A model generated the notes under the pieces. It was given only the letters and a program-made list of their open reading frames with translations. It made no database searches and was not told the origin of the DNA. Positions 18,048 to 26,056 of a DNA stretch of 64,000 nt are shown here, piece after piece. Position numbers and translations under genes: made by a program. How positions within the stretch are numbered: the first letter of the stretch is position 1; each line of letters begins with the position of its first letter. Source of the stretch: Pseudomonas allokribbensis (GTDB lineage: Bacteria; Pseudomonadota; Gammaproteobacteria; Pseudomonadales; Pseudomonadaceae). The stretch covers positions 6,487,501-6,551,500 of the forward strand of contig NZ_CP062252.1 of assembly GCF_014863605.1 (NCBI RefSeq). The letters run 5' to 3'.

Positions 18048-19087
18048 GGCTGCGTTCCGGTCTTGCTGTCCATATTCGGCGGGCCATCCACCAGCACTCG
18101 GAATGGCGCGGCGTCGGTGCGCAGGATCAATTTGGTGTCCGGCGTGACGATAGTGCCAAGGGTATCCAGCGAACGCAGCAGGTTGTACAGCTGCGGCGAT
18201 CCAGCATAAGCACGGCCATAAATCTGCGCCGCTTCGACCCGAGATTGCGCTTCGATTTCGGCCGCTTTCACCGTCGCGTCAGCCTGTACGATTCGCGCAT
18301 CACGTTCAGCGCCGGAACGAATCTGCGCGGCTTCACGCTTGCCGATCGCCGTGCGTTCGGTGGCGATGGTTTCACGCTCGGCGCGCATCCGGTCAACCGT
18401 CGCGGTGAGTGTCACCGACGGCAAGGTCAGTCGCTCGATACCCACTTGCACCACGCGCACACCGTAAGTGGCGAGCAACTGCTGATCGATCTGTTGACGC
18501 AACTGCGCTTCGAAATCGGCGATGTGCACCTGGTTGGCATCGGTGTTGACCAGATTGGCCAGGTCGAAACTGCTGGCGGTGGTCTCCAGTGCCGAGCCGA
18601 CAAAGGTACGAATCTGCCGCGCCGCCTCATCTGGCTGATTCTGCACTGCGCGCATGAAACGCTGAACATTGTCCGCGTCACCCTGCACCTGCCACGCGAC
18701 ATACGCTTGCACAATGATGCGCAAACCGTCGCGGGTGCCGACATCCTGCAAACCACTCGATGTGGTGCGCAGACGCAGATCCACCGGGATCGCCGCTTCG
18801 AACGGCGCCGGCCAGCGCCAGCTCAGACCGGGCTCCAGCAACACCCGGGACGGATTGCCGAAGCGGGTGATGACCGTGGCTTCACCGGAGCGCACCTGCA
18901 CCAGACTTGCCGCTGCGATGGCAAACGCCACCAGCAACACAGCCCAGCCCATGTGTCGCCACGGGAAAGGCCCCGCTTCTTCCGGAGCACCATGATGGTG
19001 GTGGTGATGCCCGTGATGGTGATGGCCGCCATGAGCATGGTCGTGACCGCTGTGGTCATGGTGATCGTGAGTATGCGACTGGCTCAA
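18044..19087 (-). CDS. SPFH-domain protein with histidine-rich N-terminus (HflC-like)
   Basis: 347 aa. The first 32 residues contain 18 histidines, including runs of four and six. A single membrane helix follows (about 46-65), then an SPFH domain (VRSGEATVITRFGNPSRVLLEPGL) and an Ala/Glu/Arg-rich coiled coil (about 225-290). In HflC-type topology the N-terminus faces the cytosol, so the tail would be a cytosolic metal-binding tail; this is inference. The start is a TTG at 19087 overlapping the upstream TGA stop (TTGA). Family is clear; role in metal handling is inferred from the tail and the adjacent P-type ATPase. Confidence 0.87.
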   Translation of the reverse strand: MSQSHTHDHHDHSGHDHAHGGHHHHGHHHHHHGAPEEAGPFPWRHMGWAVLLVAFAIAAASLVQVRSGEATVITRFGNPSRVLLEPGLSWRWPAPFEAAIPVDLRLRTTSSGLQDVGTRDGLRIIVQAYVAWQVQGDADNVQRFMRAVQNQPDEAARQIRTFVGSALETTASSFDLANLVNTDANQVHIADFEAQLRQQIDQQLLATYGVRVVQVGIERLTLPSVTLTATVDRMRAERETIATERTAIGKREAAQIRSGAERDARIVQADATVKAAEIEAQSRVEAAQIYGRAYAGSPQLYNLLRSLDTLGTIVTPDTKLILRTDAAPFRVLVDGPPNMDSKTGTQP

Positions 19088-21042
19088 TGGGTGGCTCCTG
19101 GTTGAGCGGTGGTGCGCGCCGGCGTCGGGTCAGCCGGCAGCGTGAACGTACGCAGGTCGATGGTCGGCGCGTTGCTGCTGCCGCCGAGACGATGGTCGAG
19201 CACCAACAGTTTGGCTTTACCCAGTCCCTGACTGAGCTGGCTGAGGTACTGCTCCAGCACAAAGGCCTGACCGGCGCTGGCGTAGGCTTTTTGCTCGGCG
19301 CTGAATTTCTGGTCCGCCGCGCGGGCGGTCGAGCTGGTTTCGTGGGCATTGGCGCTGGCCTGATCGCGCGCGAGACTGGCCTGCAACTGCGCCTGATTAC
19401 TTGCTTCGGCAGCCGCGCCACGCTCACGAGAGATCAACGCCTGGGCGCCGATCTGCGCCGCTTGCACGCTGTGGTACGCGTTGGCCGCACCGGCCGGTGG
19501 GTGAATTGCCTCGACCACCGTGGCGAGAATTTCTACGCCGCTGTCGAGCTTCTGAAGATCGTTTTGCACGGCGCGGCCAATTTCATCGGCCAGCCCTACC
19601 CTGTCTTGCCCCAGCAAACCGTCGAGGGTGCGTGACGCAAAATCGTGGACCAGAATCCGGCTCGCAGTGCTGCGGATCAGCGTCGGCACATCCGCACTGT
19701 TGTAAGTCGCGGCCAACGCTGCCTGATCGCTGAGGCCGATGCGGTAGACGAAACGCACGTCCATGTTGACGATCTGGAAGCTCTGTTGCTCGCCACGGCT
19801 GCTGGCGATGACCTGGGATTTGTCGTTGACGTGGCTGGCATCCCACAAGCGGTTGGCGGTGATCGGGGCCGGACCTTCCGCCGGATCCGGCAGCACGGGC
19901 GCCGGATTTTCGCCCACGCTGGTCGCCAGTTCATGCACCACGCCATTCTCCACGTTCAACACCCGGCCCAGCGGCCAAGGCAGGCCGGCATGCAAACCGG
20001 GGCCGAACACCTGCACCGGTTTGCCGAAGCGCTCGTAGATGCCACGACTTTGCAGCGGGATTTCATGAATGCCGGTGAGCAACCAGCCCACCGCCGCCAC
20101 CAGCACCAACACCGGCAGGAACGCCCGGCGCATGTAACTGAAGGCCCAGATCTGCCGCAGATCGATACCGAAGCGGTTGTGCAATTCGTGCTGCAAGGCG
20201 AGCAATGGTTGCGGCGGCCAGCGCAGCAGATCGGCAACAAAACTGCGGGCCAGCAGCACCGGTTCAAGTTGTTCGCGGCGCGGACTGAACAGCGACAGCA
20301 CGGCACGCAGCAACAACTCCAGCGCGACCAGCCCCGGCAGGATGCCGATCAACACCGCCAGCCGCACAGGCCAGACCGAACTCTCACTGGCGAACAGCAA
20401 GCACAATGCACCCAGTACCAGACTGATGATGACCACTCGAACCAGCTGCGCCAGCGCTCCCGCCTCGGGCCATTGCGCCGGGTTTTCCTGAGCCAGTTGC
20501 CGCTCCAGCACCAGCAGACCGAACGCCAGCAGCAGCGCAATCGCCGCGCTGACGGAAGCGGACAAACCCACCGCAGCCGAAGGCAATGCCAGGTTCCACA
20601 TCTGCTCGATGCCGAGCAACGCCAACAGCGCCAGACCGCCCAGCCATAAGGTTGCCGCGCCGATCTGTCCCAGCACATGCAGGCTGCGTCGGCTCAATCG
20701 ATCCAGCAGTCGCTCGTACCAGCCGTCCGGCCCCGGCGTTTCTGCCTCGACAGTCACCGGCACCACCGGGTTGATCACCCGCGCCCGCCAATCGGCCACC
20801 CACCACGCCGATTGCAGCCCGGCAACCAGTACCAGCAACGCCGCACTCTGATTGACCAGCAGCGCCGGCCACAGCGATTGCGAGGCGAACAGGCCAACAA
20901 AAAACGCCAGCACCCCTCCGGCCACGGCCAACCCGCCGAGTCCGATGGCCAACCGGCGCAATCGGCGACCCTGAGCCGCCGCCTGCTGAAAGCGCGGCAA
21001 ACCGGTCACTTGCGTGCCATCAACGTCCAGATCGACTTGCAT
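19084..21042 (-). CDS. Large SPFH protein with polytopic N-terminal membrane domain (HflK-like)
   Basis: 652 aa. The first ~300 residues contain several hydrophobic helices (roughly seven), an unusual addition to the family. A further helix near residue 305 (FLPVLVLVAAVGWLLTG) leads into an SPFH domain (IPLQSRGIYERFGKPVQVFGPGLHAGLPWP) and a coiled-coil tail. Start ATG 21042 (MQVDLDVDG) is preceded by GGGGGG; a GTG eight codons upstream is less likely. It is the first gene of the SPFH/ATPase operon, and a Zur-like box sits 34 nt before the start codon. No function is established for this fusion architecture that I know of. Confidence 0.82.
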   Translation of the reverse strand: MQVDLDVDGTQVTGLPRFQQAAAQGRRLRRLAIGLGGLAVAGGVLAFFVGLFASQSLWPALLVNQSAALLVLVAGLQSAWWVADWRARVINPVVPVTVEAETPGPDGWYERLLDRLSRRSLHVLGQIGAATLWLGGLALLALLGIEQMWNLALPSAAVGLSASVSAAIALLLAFGLLVLERQLAQENPAQWPEAGALAQLVRVVIISLVLGALCLLFASESSVWPVRLAVLIGILPGLVALELLLRAVLSLFSPRREQLEPVLLARSFVADLLRWPPQPLLALQHELHNRFGIDLRQIWAFSYMRRAFLPVLVLVAAVGWLLTGIHEIPLQSRGIYERFGKPVQVFGPGLHAGLPWPLGRVLNVENGVVHELATSVGENPAPVLPDPAEGPAPITANRLWDASHVNDKSQVIASSRGEQQSFQIVNMDVRFVYRIGLSDQAALAATYNSADVPTLIRSTASRILVHDFASRTLDGLLGQDRVGLADEIGRAVQNDLQKLDSGVEILATVVEAIHPPAGAANAYHSVQAAQIGAQALISRERGAAAEASNQAQLQASLARDQASANAHETSSTARAADQKFSAEQKAYASAGQAFVLEQYLSQLSQGLGKAKLLVLDHRLGGSSNAPTIDLRTFTLPADPTPARTTAQPGATH

Positions 21043-21075
21043 AACCCCCCAAAACCCTTGGCTCACTGCACAACT

Positions 21076-21090
21076 CGTTACGATATAACG
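21076..21090. promoter_or_regulatory. Candidate Zur box 3 (SPFH/P-type ATPase operon)
   Basis: CGTTACGATATAACG has arms CGTTA/TAACG around a 5-bp centre and fits the GTTAnnnnnTAAC core shared with boxes at 4614 and 6316. It lies 34 nt upstream of ATG 21042, a position suited to repression. The match is weaker in the centre than the other two, so this is a prediction. Confidence 0.6.
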
Positions 21091-21184
21091 AAATCCGTGA
21101 AATATTTGTACTCAATTTCACATTCAAGGATGCCCAACCTGTCGCGTTCCTGAAGCCTTGACCGAAATGTCCGGAAACGCACAT

Positions 21185-21198
21185 ATTACGTACGTAAT
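21185..21198. promoter_or_regulatory. Perfect 14-bp palindrome upstream of lpd
   Basis: ATTACGTACGTAAT is fully self-complementary and ends 37 nt before the lpd ATG, in the region between the divergent SPFH operon and lpd. It is a candidate operator for lpd; the regulator is unknown. Confidence 0.4.
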
Positions 21199-21235
21199 TT
21201 TTAGCGATCCGCATTCTTCAGCCAGGAGTAAGCGC

Positions 21236-22636
21236 ATGAGCAACTATGACGTAGTGATTCTGGGCGGTGGGCCCGGCGGTTATAACGCGGCGATCCGCGC
21301 CGGCCAGTTAGGCCTCAAGGCCGCGTGCGTGGAAGGCCGCGCCACGCTGGGCGGCACCTGCCTCAACGTTGGTTGCATGCCGTCCAAGGCGCTGTTGCAT
21401 GCGTCCGAACTCTACGACGCGGCGATGGGGGCGGAATTTGCCAACCTCGGCATCGAGGTCAAACCGACGCTCAACCTCGCGCAAATGATGAAACAGAAGG
21501 ACGAAAGCGTCGCCGGCCTGACCAAAGGCATCGAGTTCCTGTTCCGTAAGAACAAGGTCGACTGGATCAAGGGCTGGGGCCACATCGATGGTCCCGGAAA
21601 AGTCAGCGTGACCGGCGATCAGGGCAGCCGCATCGAACTGACCGCCACCGACATCGTCATCGCCACCGGTTCCGAGCCCACTCCCCTGCCCGGCGTGGCA
21701 ATCGACAACCAGCGCATCCTCGATTCCACCGGCGCCCTGTCCTTGAGCGAAGTGCCCAAGCATCTGGTGGTGATCGGTGCCGGCGTGATCGGCCTCGAAC
21801 TCGGCTCGGTCTGGCGGCGACTCGGCGCGCAAGTGACGGTGGTGGAATACCTCGACCGCATCTGCCCCGGCGTGGACGGCGAGGCCGGCAAGACCCTGCA
21901 ACGCTCGCTGAGCAAACAGGGCATCAGTTTCAAATTGAGTTCCAAAGTCACCAGCGCCACGTCTTCGGCCAACGGCGTGCAACTGAGCATCGAACCGGCA
22001 GCTGGCGGCACCGCCGAGCTGCTGGAAGCTGATTACGTGCTGGTCGCCATCGGTCGCCGTCCTTACACCCAAGGCCTGGGCCTGGAGAACGTCGGCCTGA
22101 GCACCGACAAACGCGGCATGCTCGCCAACAAACACCATCGCACCGAAGCACCCGGCGTTTGGGTGATAGGCGATGTCACCTCAGGGCCGATGCTCGCGCA
22201 CAAGGCCGAAGACGAAGCCATGGCCTGCATCGAGCAGATCGTCGGCAAGGCGGGCGAGGTCAACTACGACCTGATCCCCAACGTGATCTACACCAAACCG
22301 GAACTGGCCAGCGTCGGCAAGACCGAAGAGCAGCTCAAGGCTGAAGGCCGGGCCTACAAGGTCGGCAAGTTCCCGTTCACCGCCAACAGCCGGGCGAAGA
22401 TCAATCACGAAACCGAAGGCTTTGCCAAAGTCATCGCCGACGCGCACACCGACGAAGTCCTTGGCGTGCATCTGGTCGGCCCGAGCGTCAGTGAAATGAT
22501 CGGCGAGTACTGCGTGGCCATGGAGTTCAGCGCGTCGGCCGAAGACATTGCGCTGACCTGCCACCCTCACCCGACCCGTTCCGAGGCGTTGCGTCAGGCG
22601 GCAATGAATGTCGAGGGCATGGCAACGCAGATGTAA
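21236..22636 (+). CDS. lpd: Dihydrolipoyl dehydrogenase
   Basis: 466-aa flavoprotein that reoxidises dihydrolipoamide in 2-oxoacid dehydrogenase or glycine cleavage complexes, passing electrons to NAD+. FAD-binding GGGPGGYNAA at about 10-19, redox disulphide Cys42/Cys47 (GGTCLNVGCMPSK), NAD-binding GAGVIGLELGSVWRRLG near 178, second FAD motif and the C-terminal catalytic His-Glu pair (HPHPTRSE) are visible. ATG 21236 follows GGAG by 8 nt. It stands alone, not beside E1/E2 genes, which fits the Lpd3-type stand-alone paralogue of pseudomonads. Confidence 0.94.
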   Translation: MSNYDVVILGGGPGGYNAAIRAGQLGLKAACVEGRATLGGTCLNVGCMPSKALLHASELYDAAMGAEFANLGIEVKPTLNLAQMMKQKDESVAGLTKGIEFLFRKNKVDWIKGWGHIDGPGKVSVTGDQGSRIELTATDIVIATGSEPTPLPGVAIDNQRILDSTGALSLSEVPKHLVVIGAGVIGLELGSVWRRLGAQVTVVEYLDRICPGVDGEAGKTLQRSLSKQGISFKLSSKVTSATSSANGVQLSIEPAAGGTAELLEADYVLVAIGRRPYTQGLGLENVGLSTDKRGMLANKHHRTEAPGVWVIGDVTSGPMLAHKAEDEAMACIEQIVGKAGEVNYDLIPNVIYTKPELASVGKTEEQLKAEGRAYKVGKFPFTANSRAKINHETEGFAKVIADAHTDEVLGVHLVGPSVSEMIGEYCVAMEFSASAEDIALTCHPHPTRSEALRQAAMNVEGMATQM

Positions 22637-22651
22637 GCACTTCGCGGATAC

Positions 22652-22670
22652 TTCCCGCGCAATGCGGGAA
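22652..22670. terminator. Short hairpin after lpd
   Basis: TTCCCGC-GCAAT-GCGGGAA forms a 7-bp stem between the convergent lpd and Lrp-type genes. No strong T-run follows in the plus direction, so terminator function is uncertain. Confidence 0.45.
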
Positions 22671-22673
22671 ATA

Positions 22674-23147
22674 TCAGGACGGCAAATGCCCCAGGGGCAA
22701 CGCTCCCGGGGTCTTCACCGTGTGAATCGCAAAGTTGCTGCGGATGTCGCTTACCCCCGGCAACTTCAGCAGACAACCGGTTAAAAAACGGTCGTAGGCG
22801 CGCAAGTCCGGCACCACCACTTGCAGCAGAAAATCCGATTCCCCTGAGACCAGAAACGCCGAAATCACCTCCGGCAACGCTGTCACCGCCCGGTGAAACG
22901 CCTCGGCCTGTTCATCGTTGTGTCGTTCCACCTTGACCCCGACGAACACCGTCAGCCCCAGCCCCACCTCATCACGGTCCAGATTCGCCTGATAACCGCG
23001 AATCACCCCCGCCTCTTCGAGCATCCGCACCCGACGCAGGCACGGCGACGCGGACAAACCGATCTCGTCCGCCAGTTGCACATTGCTCAGGCGCCCGTCC
23101 CGTTGCAGCGCGGCGAGAATCTTGCGATCGAAGGCGTCGAGTTTCAT
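22674..23147 (-). CDS. Lrp/AsnC-family transcriptional regulator
   Basis: 157-aa regulator. N-terminal winged-helix DNA-binding domain (MKLDAFDRKILAALQRDGR...LADEIGLSASPCLRRV) and C-terminal RAM/effector domain (VFVGVKVERHN, FLVSGESDFLLQVVVPD) are complete. Such proteins sense amino acids and commonly control a divergent exporter. Here the divergent gene at 23292 is a LysE-type exporter, so this is probably its regulator. ATG 23147 (MKLDAF) is the conventional start. Confidence 0.92.
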   Translation of the reverse strand: MKLDAFDRKILAALQRDGRLSNVQLADEIGLSASPCLRRVRMLEEAGVIRGYQANLDRDEVGLGLTVFVGVKVERHNDEQAEAFHRAVTALPEVISAFLVSGESDFLLQVVVPDLRAYDRFLTGCLLKLPGVSDIRSNFAIHTVKTPGALPLGHLPS

Positions 23148-23291
23148 GGTTGGCAGATCCTGATGGTGTAACCGCAAAAAGAAAGCAGGTTATGCCAATC
23201 CCAACAGTTATAGAAGCGAACTACGCAAGCACCTGCCCTGCCCCTCGGTCATAGACTGGTTGCACCGAATCGACAACGAAAGGGGTGCGAC

Positions 23292-23921
23292 ATGGCGAGT
23301 CTCTGGCTGTTTTTCCTGGCTTTGGCGGTGGTCTATCTGCTGCCCGGTCCGGACATGATCCTGCTGCTACAGACTGGCGCTCGTCAGGGTCGCGGCGCAG
23401 CGCTTGCCACGGCAGTGGGGCTGGCGGTTGCCCGAGGTTGTCATGTAGCGCTCGCGGCGCTGGGGCTGGCGGCGCTGTTCAAGGCTGCGCCGTGGACGTT
23501 CGATGCGGTGCGGATGGCCGGGGCGGCGTACTTGCTGTGGATCGGCATTCAATGCCTGCGCACCACGCTGCTGCCTGATCTGAACGCCGGCACCGTAATG
23601 GACAGCCATGGGCAGTGGCGCGCCGCAATCCGTCGTGGCCTGCTGACCAATCTGCTCAACCCGAAAGCCTTGCTGTTCTGCTCGGTGCTGCTGCCGCAAT
23701 TCATCGTGGCGAATGGCTCACCGGTGCTGACGCAGTTTGCGGTGCTCGGTGCGATGCTGGTGGCCGCTGGATTGCTGTTCGACAGCGCCTATGCCTTGCT
23801 CGGCACGGCGCTGGGCCGCTGGCTGAAACACAGCCCAACGGCCCAACGCGTGCAGCAGTGGTTGTTCGGCAGCCTGTTGATCGGCTTCGCCGTGCGCCTG
23901 ACGTTCGTCCAGCAGGCTTAG
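23292..23921 (+). CDS. LysE/RhtB-family amino-acid exporter
   Basis: 209-aa inner-membrane protein with about six hydrophobic segments. The N-terminal LLPGPDMILLLQTGARQGRGAAL and central LLTNLLNPKALLFC motifs are typical of the LysE/RhtB translocator family. Likely substrate is an amino acid or derivative; it cannot be specified. Divergent from the Lrp-type regulator (144 bp apart). Its stop overlaps the convergent downstream gene by 4 nt. Confidence 0.9.
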   Translation: MASLWLFFLALAVVYLLPGPDMILLLQTGARQGRGAALATAVGLAVARGCHVALAALGLAALFKAAPWTFDAVRMAGAAYLLWIGIQCLRTTLLPDLNAGTVMDSHGQWRAAIRRGLLTNLLNPKALLFCSVLLPQFIVANGSPVLTQFAVLGAMLVAAGLLFDSAYALLGTALGRWLKHSPTAQRVQQWLFGSLLIGFAVRLTFVQQA

Positions 23922-26056
23922 GCTTTGCGGGCCTTGCGCTGGCGGCGGGCAATCAGCAACAACGCCACCGCAGTGAAGACCACAATCGCACCGATCTGCA
24001 CCGGCCACTTGTATGGCCGCAGTGTCGAACGCACCGAGTCGGTCACCTGAGTGACATAGCGCTTGTCAGCGTTTTCGAAGTCCGGATAAGGGCACTGATG
24101 GCCGAAATCCACGGCCCACAGAACGTACGGCCCTTCGTCGACATAACGTTTGTACAACGCGCTCTGTTCTTCCAGGCTGCTGTTCCAGCCGGCGGCCGAA
24201 CACAGCACGGCGGCGAACGCCTGGCTGGTGTGCGGCAAGTTATCCGCCGCACGGTTGGCCAGCGCTGTGGCAACAAACCGATAGTGATATCGCTCATCCG
24301 GCTGCGCTTCGCTGGCCTTCTGACGTTGCACTTCGGCTTCGCTCACCAGAGGCCCGACTTTCAGCTCGGGGGTTTCCAGGCTGTAGTTGCCGCCGAAGGT
24401 CGCGTAATCCGGCGCCATTTCGTAACCCAGAATGTCCATGCCCCACTCGCGGGCCGTCCACGCCGCATTGAACAGTGCGCTGGCACGCTTGGTCGGCCAC
24501 CACGCCGAATCAGCCTTCAGGCGTTGCTCGCCGTAGAGCCGGGCCTTGTTCTGCAGATCGGCATTGTCGAAATAACCGACCGCTTCTTTGTAGTGCCCTT
24601 CACGCAACAAACGCCGGCCCAGTAGATTGCGCAGGCTCGCAGCCACCGGCAGCGGCACGTAATTGTCACGATCCTGCTGGCTCAGAGCGGGCGGTGCCGG
24701 GACGTTGGTATCGACGTAGTTTTTCAGTTCCTCGACCGTCAGCACCCGCTCGGCCACGGTCGCAGCGTCGAACCAGTAAATGCTCTGGCTGCGATACAAC
24801 TGATCGAAGGCCTGCAGGTACTCGCCACGTTGCAGCGCCAGAATCGCGCTTTCACCCTCGACCCGGCATTTGGGCTGAAGGGATTCAAGATTCCAGTCGG
24901 CGGTACGCCGCTCGCCCCAGGATTCACCCTGCGGGAACGCTTGCGCAGCTTTCGCATAGGCCGCAGCCGCCGCGACCTTGTCGCCATCGCGCACCGCCAG
25001 TTTCGCCCGCAGCCACCACGCCAGGCCGCTGTCGCCGGCGTGTTCGAGGAACGCCTTGGCGCTGGCGTAGTCGCCCTGTTGATAATTCATGGCCGCCAGA
25101 CGATCAGCGTTATCGAGGCTGCCGCGCGTGCTCTCCTGCAACGCCTTGATCAGTTTTTTCTCGTTCGGCGGCTCGTCGCCGAATGACCAGCCGATCCGGC
25201 TGATCAGCGACGCGGTCACCAGCTGCTGCACGGCTTTGCCGCGCAACAACTTCTCCAGTCGATCCTCGGGTTCTTCGGCCAGATCGTTCATCAACAGCTT
25301 CAGCGAGGTGTAGCCGACGTTCGAGCCATGCAGGTTTTGCGTGGCATAGAGTTCGATGGCCTTGTCCCAACTGCCCGCCGTGCGCAGCGCTCGCGCTTCT
25401 TCGCCGAGGCTGGCCACGCCGAGTTCCAGCGGATCGCTGAAACCGTCGATGCTCAGTTGTCGCGTCTGGCGGAAGGCTTCGATGGCGTTTTCCAACGCGT
25501 CGAGCGTATCGCCTGCTTCGCTGCTCATGGCAAAGAACGCCCGGCCCAGCGAATAAGCGGCCCAGGTGCTGCGCAACGCGCGTTGATCGGCCGGCAGCGC
25601 CAGCAATTGGCGGAAGTACTCGACGGCCAGTTGATGATCACCGGCGCCGAACGCTACCGCGCCCGCCACATACAGACGCAGTTCCGCCGGCAGGCTCGCG
25701 CCCTGTACCTCGACCTGACGCGCATCGGTCAGGCTGCGCAGTTGCTTGACCAGCGCCTGCTGCTCCGCGCTCAGGCCTTGCTGCTCGGCCTTCTCACGCA
25801 GTTCAGCGAGCTCCTTGGGTTCGCCATAGATGTCATCCGGGTTGTAGGTGACCGCCGTGACGTTCTTCAGCCCGGCAATGGTCTTGCCGAGGCGATTGAT
25901 CTCGAACTTGAAGTTGCCCTCCGGCAGTTCCGCCAGCGATTGCCCGCGATCATCGAGCAGACGCATCGGGAAATCCGGGCCGCAGGCCAGCGCCGATCCC
26001 AGCGGCAGGCTGAGGCTCAGGCAAAGCAGATGGCGGGGCCAGTTACGGGTCAACAT
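23918..26056 (-). CDS. Large repeat-type envelope protein, unknown function
   Basis: 712-aa protein not assigned to a named family. It begins with a signal sequence ending SALAC (either SPI cleavage before Cys or a non-canonical lipoprotein site). The body is alpha-helical with TPR/Sel1-like helix pairs (for example LAVEYFRQLLALPADQRALRSTWAAYSLGRAFF and DYASAKAFLEHAG split by short linkers). It ends with a membrane helix (IGAIVVFTAVALLLIA) followed by basic residues RRQRKARKA. ATG 26056 has GGAGG upstream. It overlaps the upstream DUF3142 gene by 14 nt, so the two are probably co-expressed and may work together at the envelope. Confidence 0.78.
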   Translation of the reverse strand: MLTRNWPRHLLCLSLSLPLGSALACGPDFPMRLLDDRGQSLAELPEGNFKFEINRLGKTIAGLKNVTAVTYNPDDIYGEPKELAELREKAEQQGLSAEQQALVKQLRSLTDARQVEVQGASLPAELRLYVAGAVAFGAGDHQLAVEYFRQLLALPADQRALRSTWAAYSLGRAFFAMSSEAGDTLDALENAIEAFRQTRQLSIDGFSDPLELGVASLGEEARALRTAGSWDKAIELYATQNLHGSNVGYTSLKLLMNDLAEEPEDRLEKLLRGKAVQQLVTASLISRIGWSFGDEPPNEKKLIKALQESTRGSLDNADRLAAMNYQQGDYASAKAFLEHAGDSGLAWWLRAKLAVRDGDKVAAAAAYAKAAQAFPQGESWGERRTADWNLESLQPKCRVEGESAILALQRGEYLQAFDQLYRSQSIYWFDAATVAERVLTVEELKNYVDTNVPAPPALSQQDRDNYVPLPVAASLRNLLGRRLLREGHYKEAVGYFDNADLQNKARLYGEQRLKADSAWWPTKRASALFNAAWTAREWGMDILGYEMAPDYATFGGNYSLETPELKVGPLVSEAEVQRQKASEAQPDERYHYRFVATALANRAADNLPHTSQAFAAVLCSAAGWNSSLEEQSALYKRYVDEGPYVLWAVDFGHQCPYPDFENADKRYVTQVTDSVRSTLRPYKWPVQIGAIVVFTAVALLLIARRQRKARKA

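Noticed and set aside
16989..21042. Could the three SPFH genes be the housekeeping hflK/hflC pair plus a duplicate?
   Set aside because: They are not next to hflX/hfq/miaA, include a polytopic N-terminal fusion and a His tail, and overlap a P-type ATPase gene. They look like a separate accessory set.
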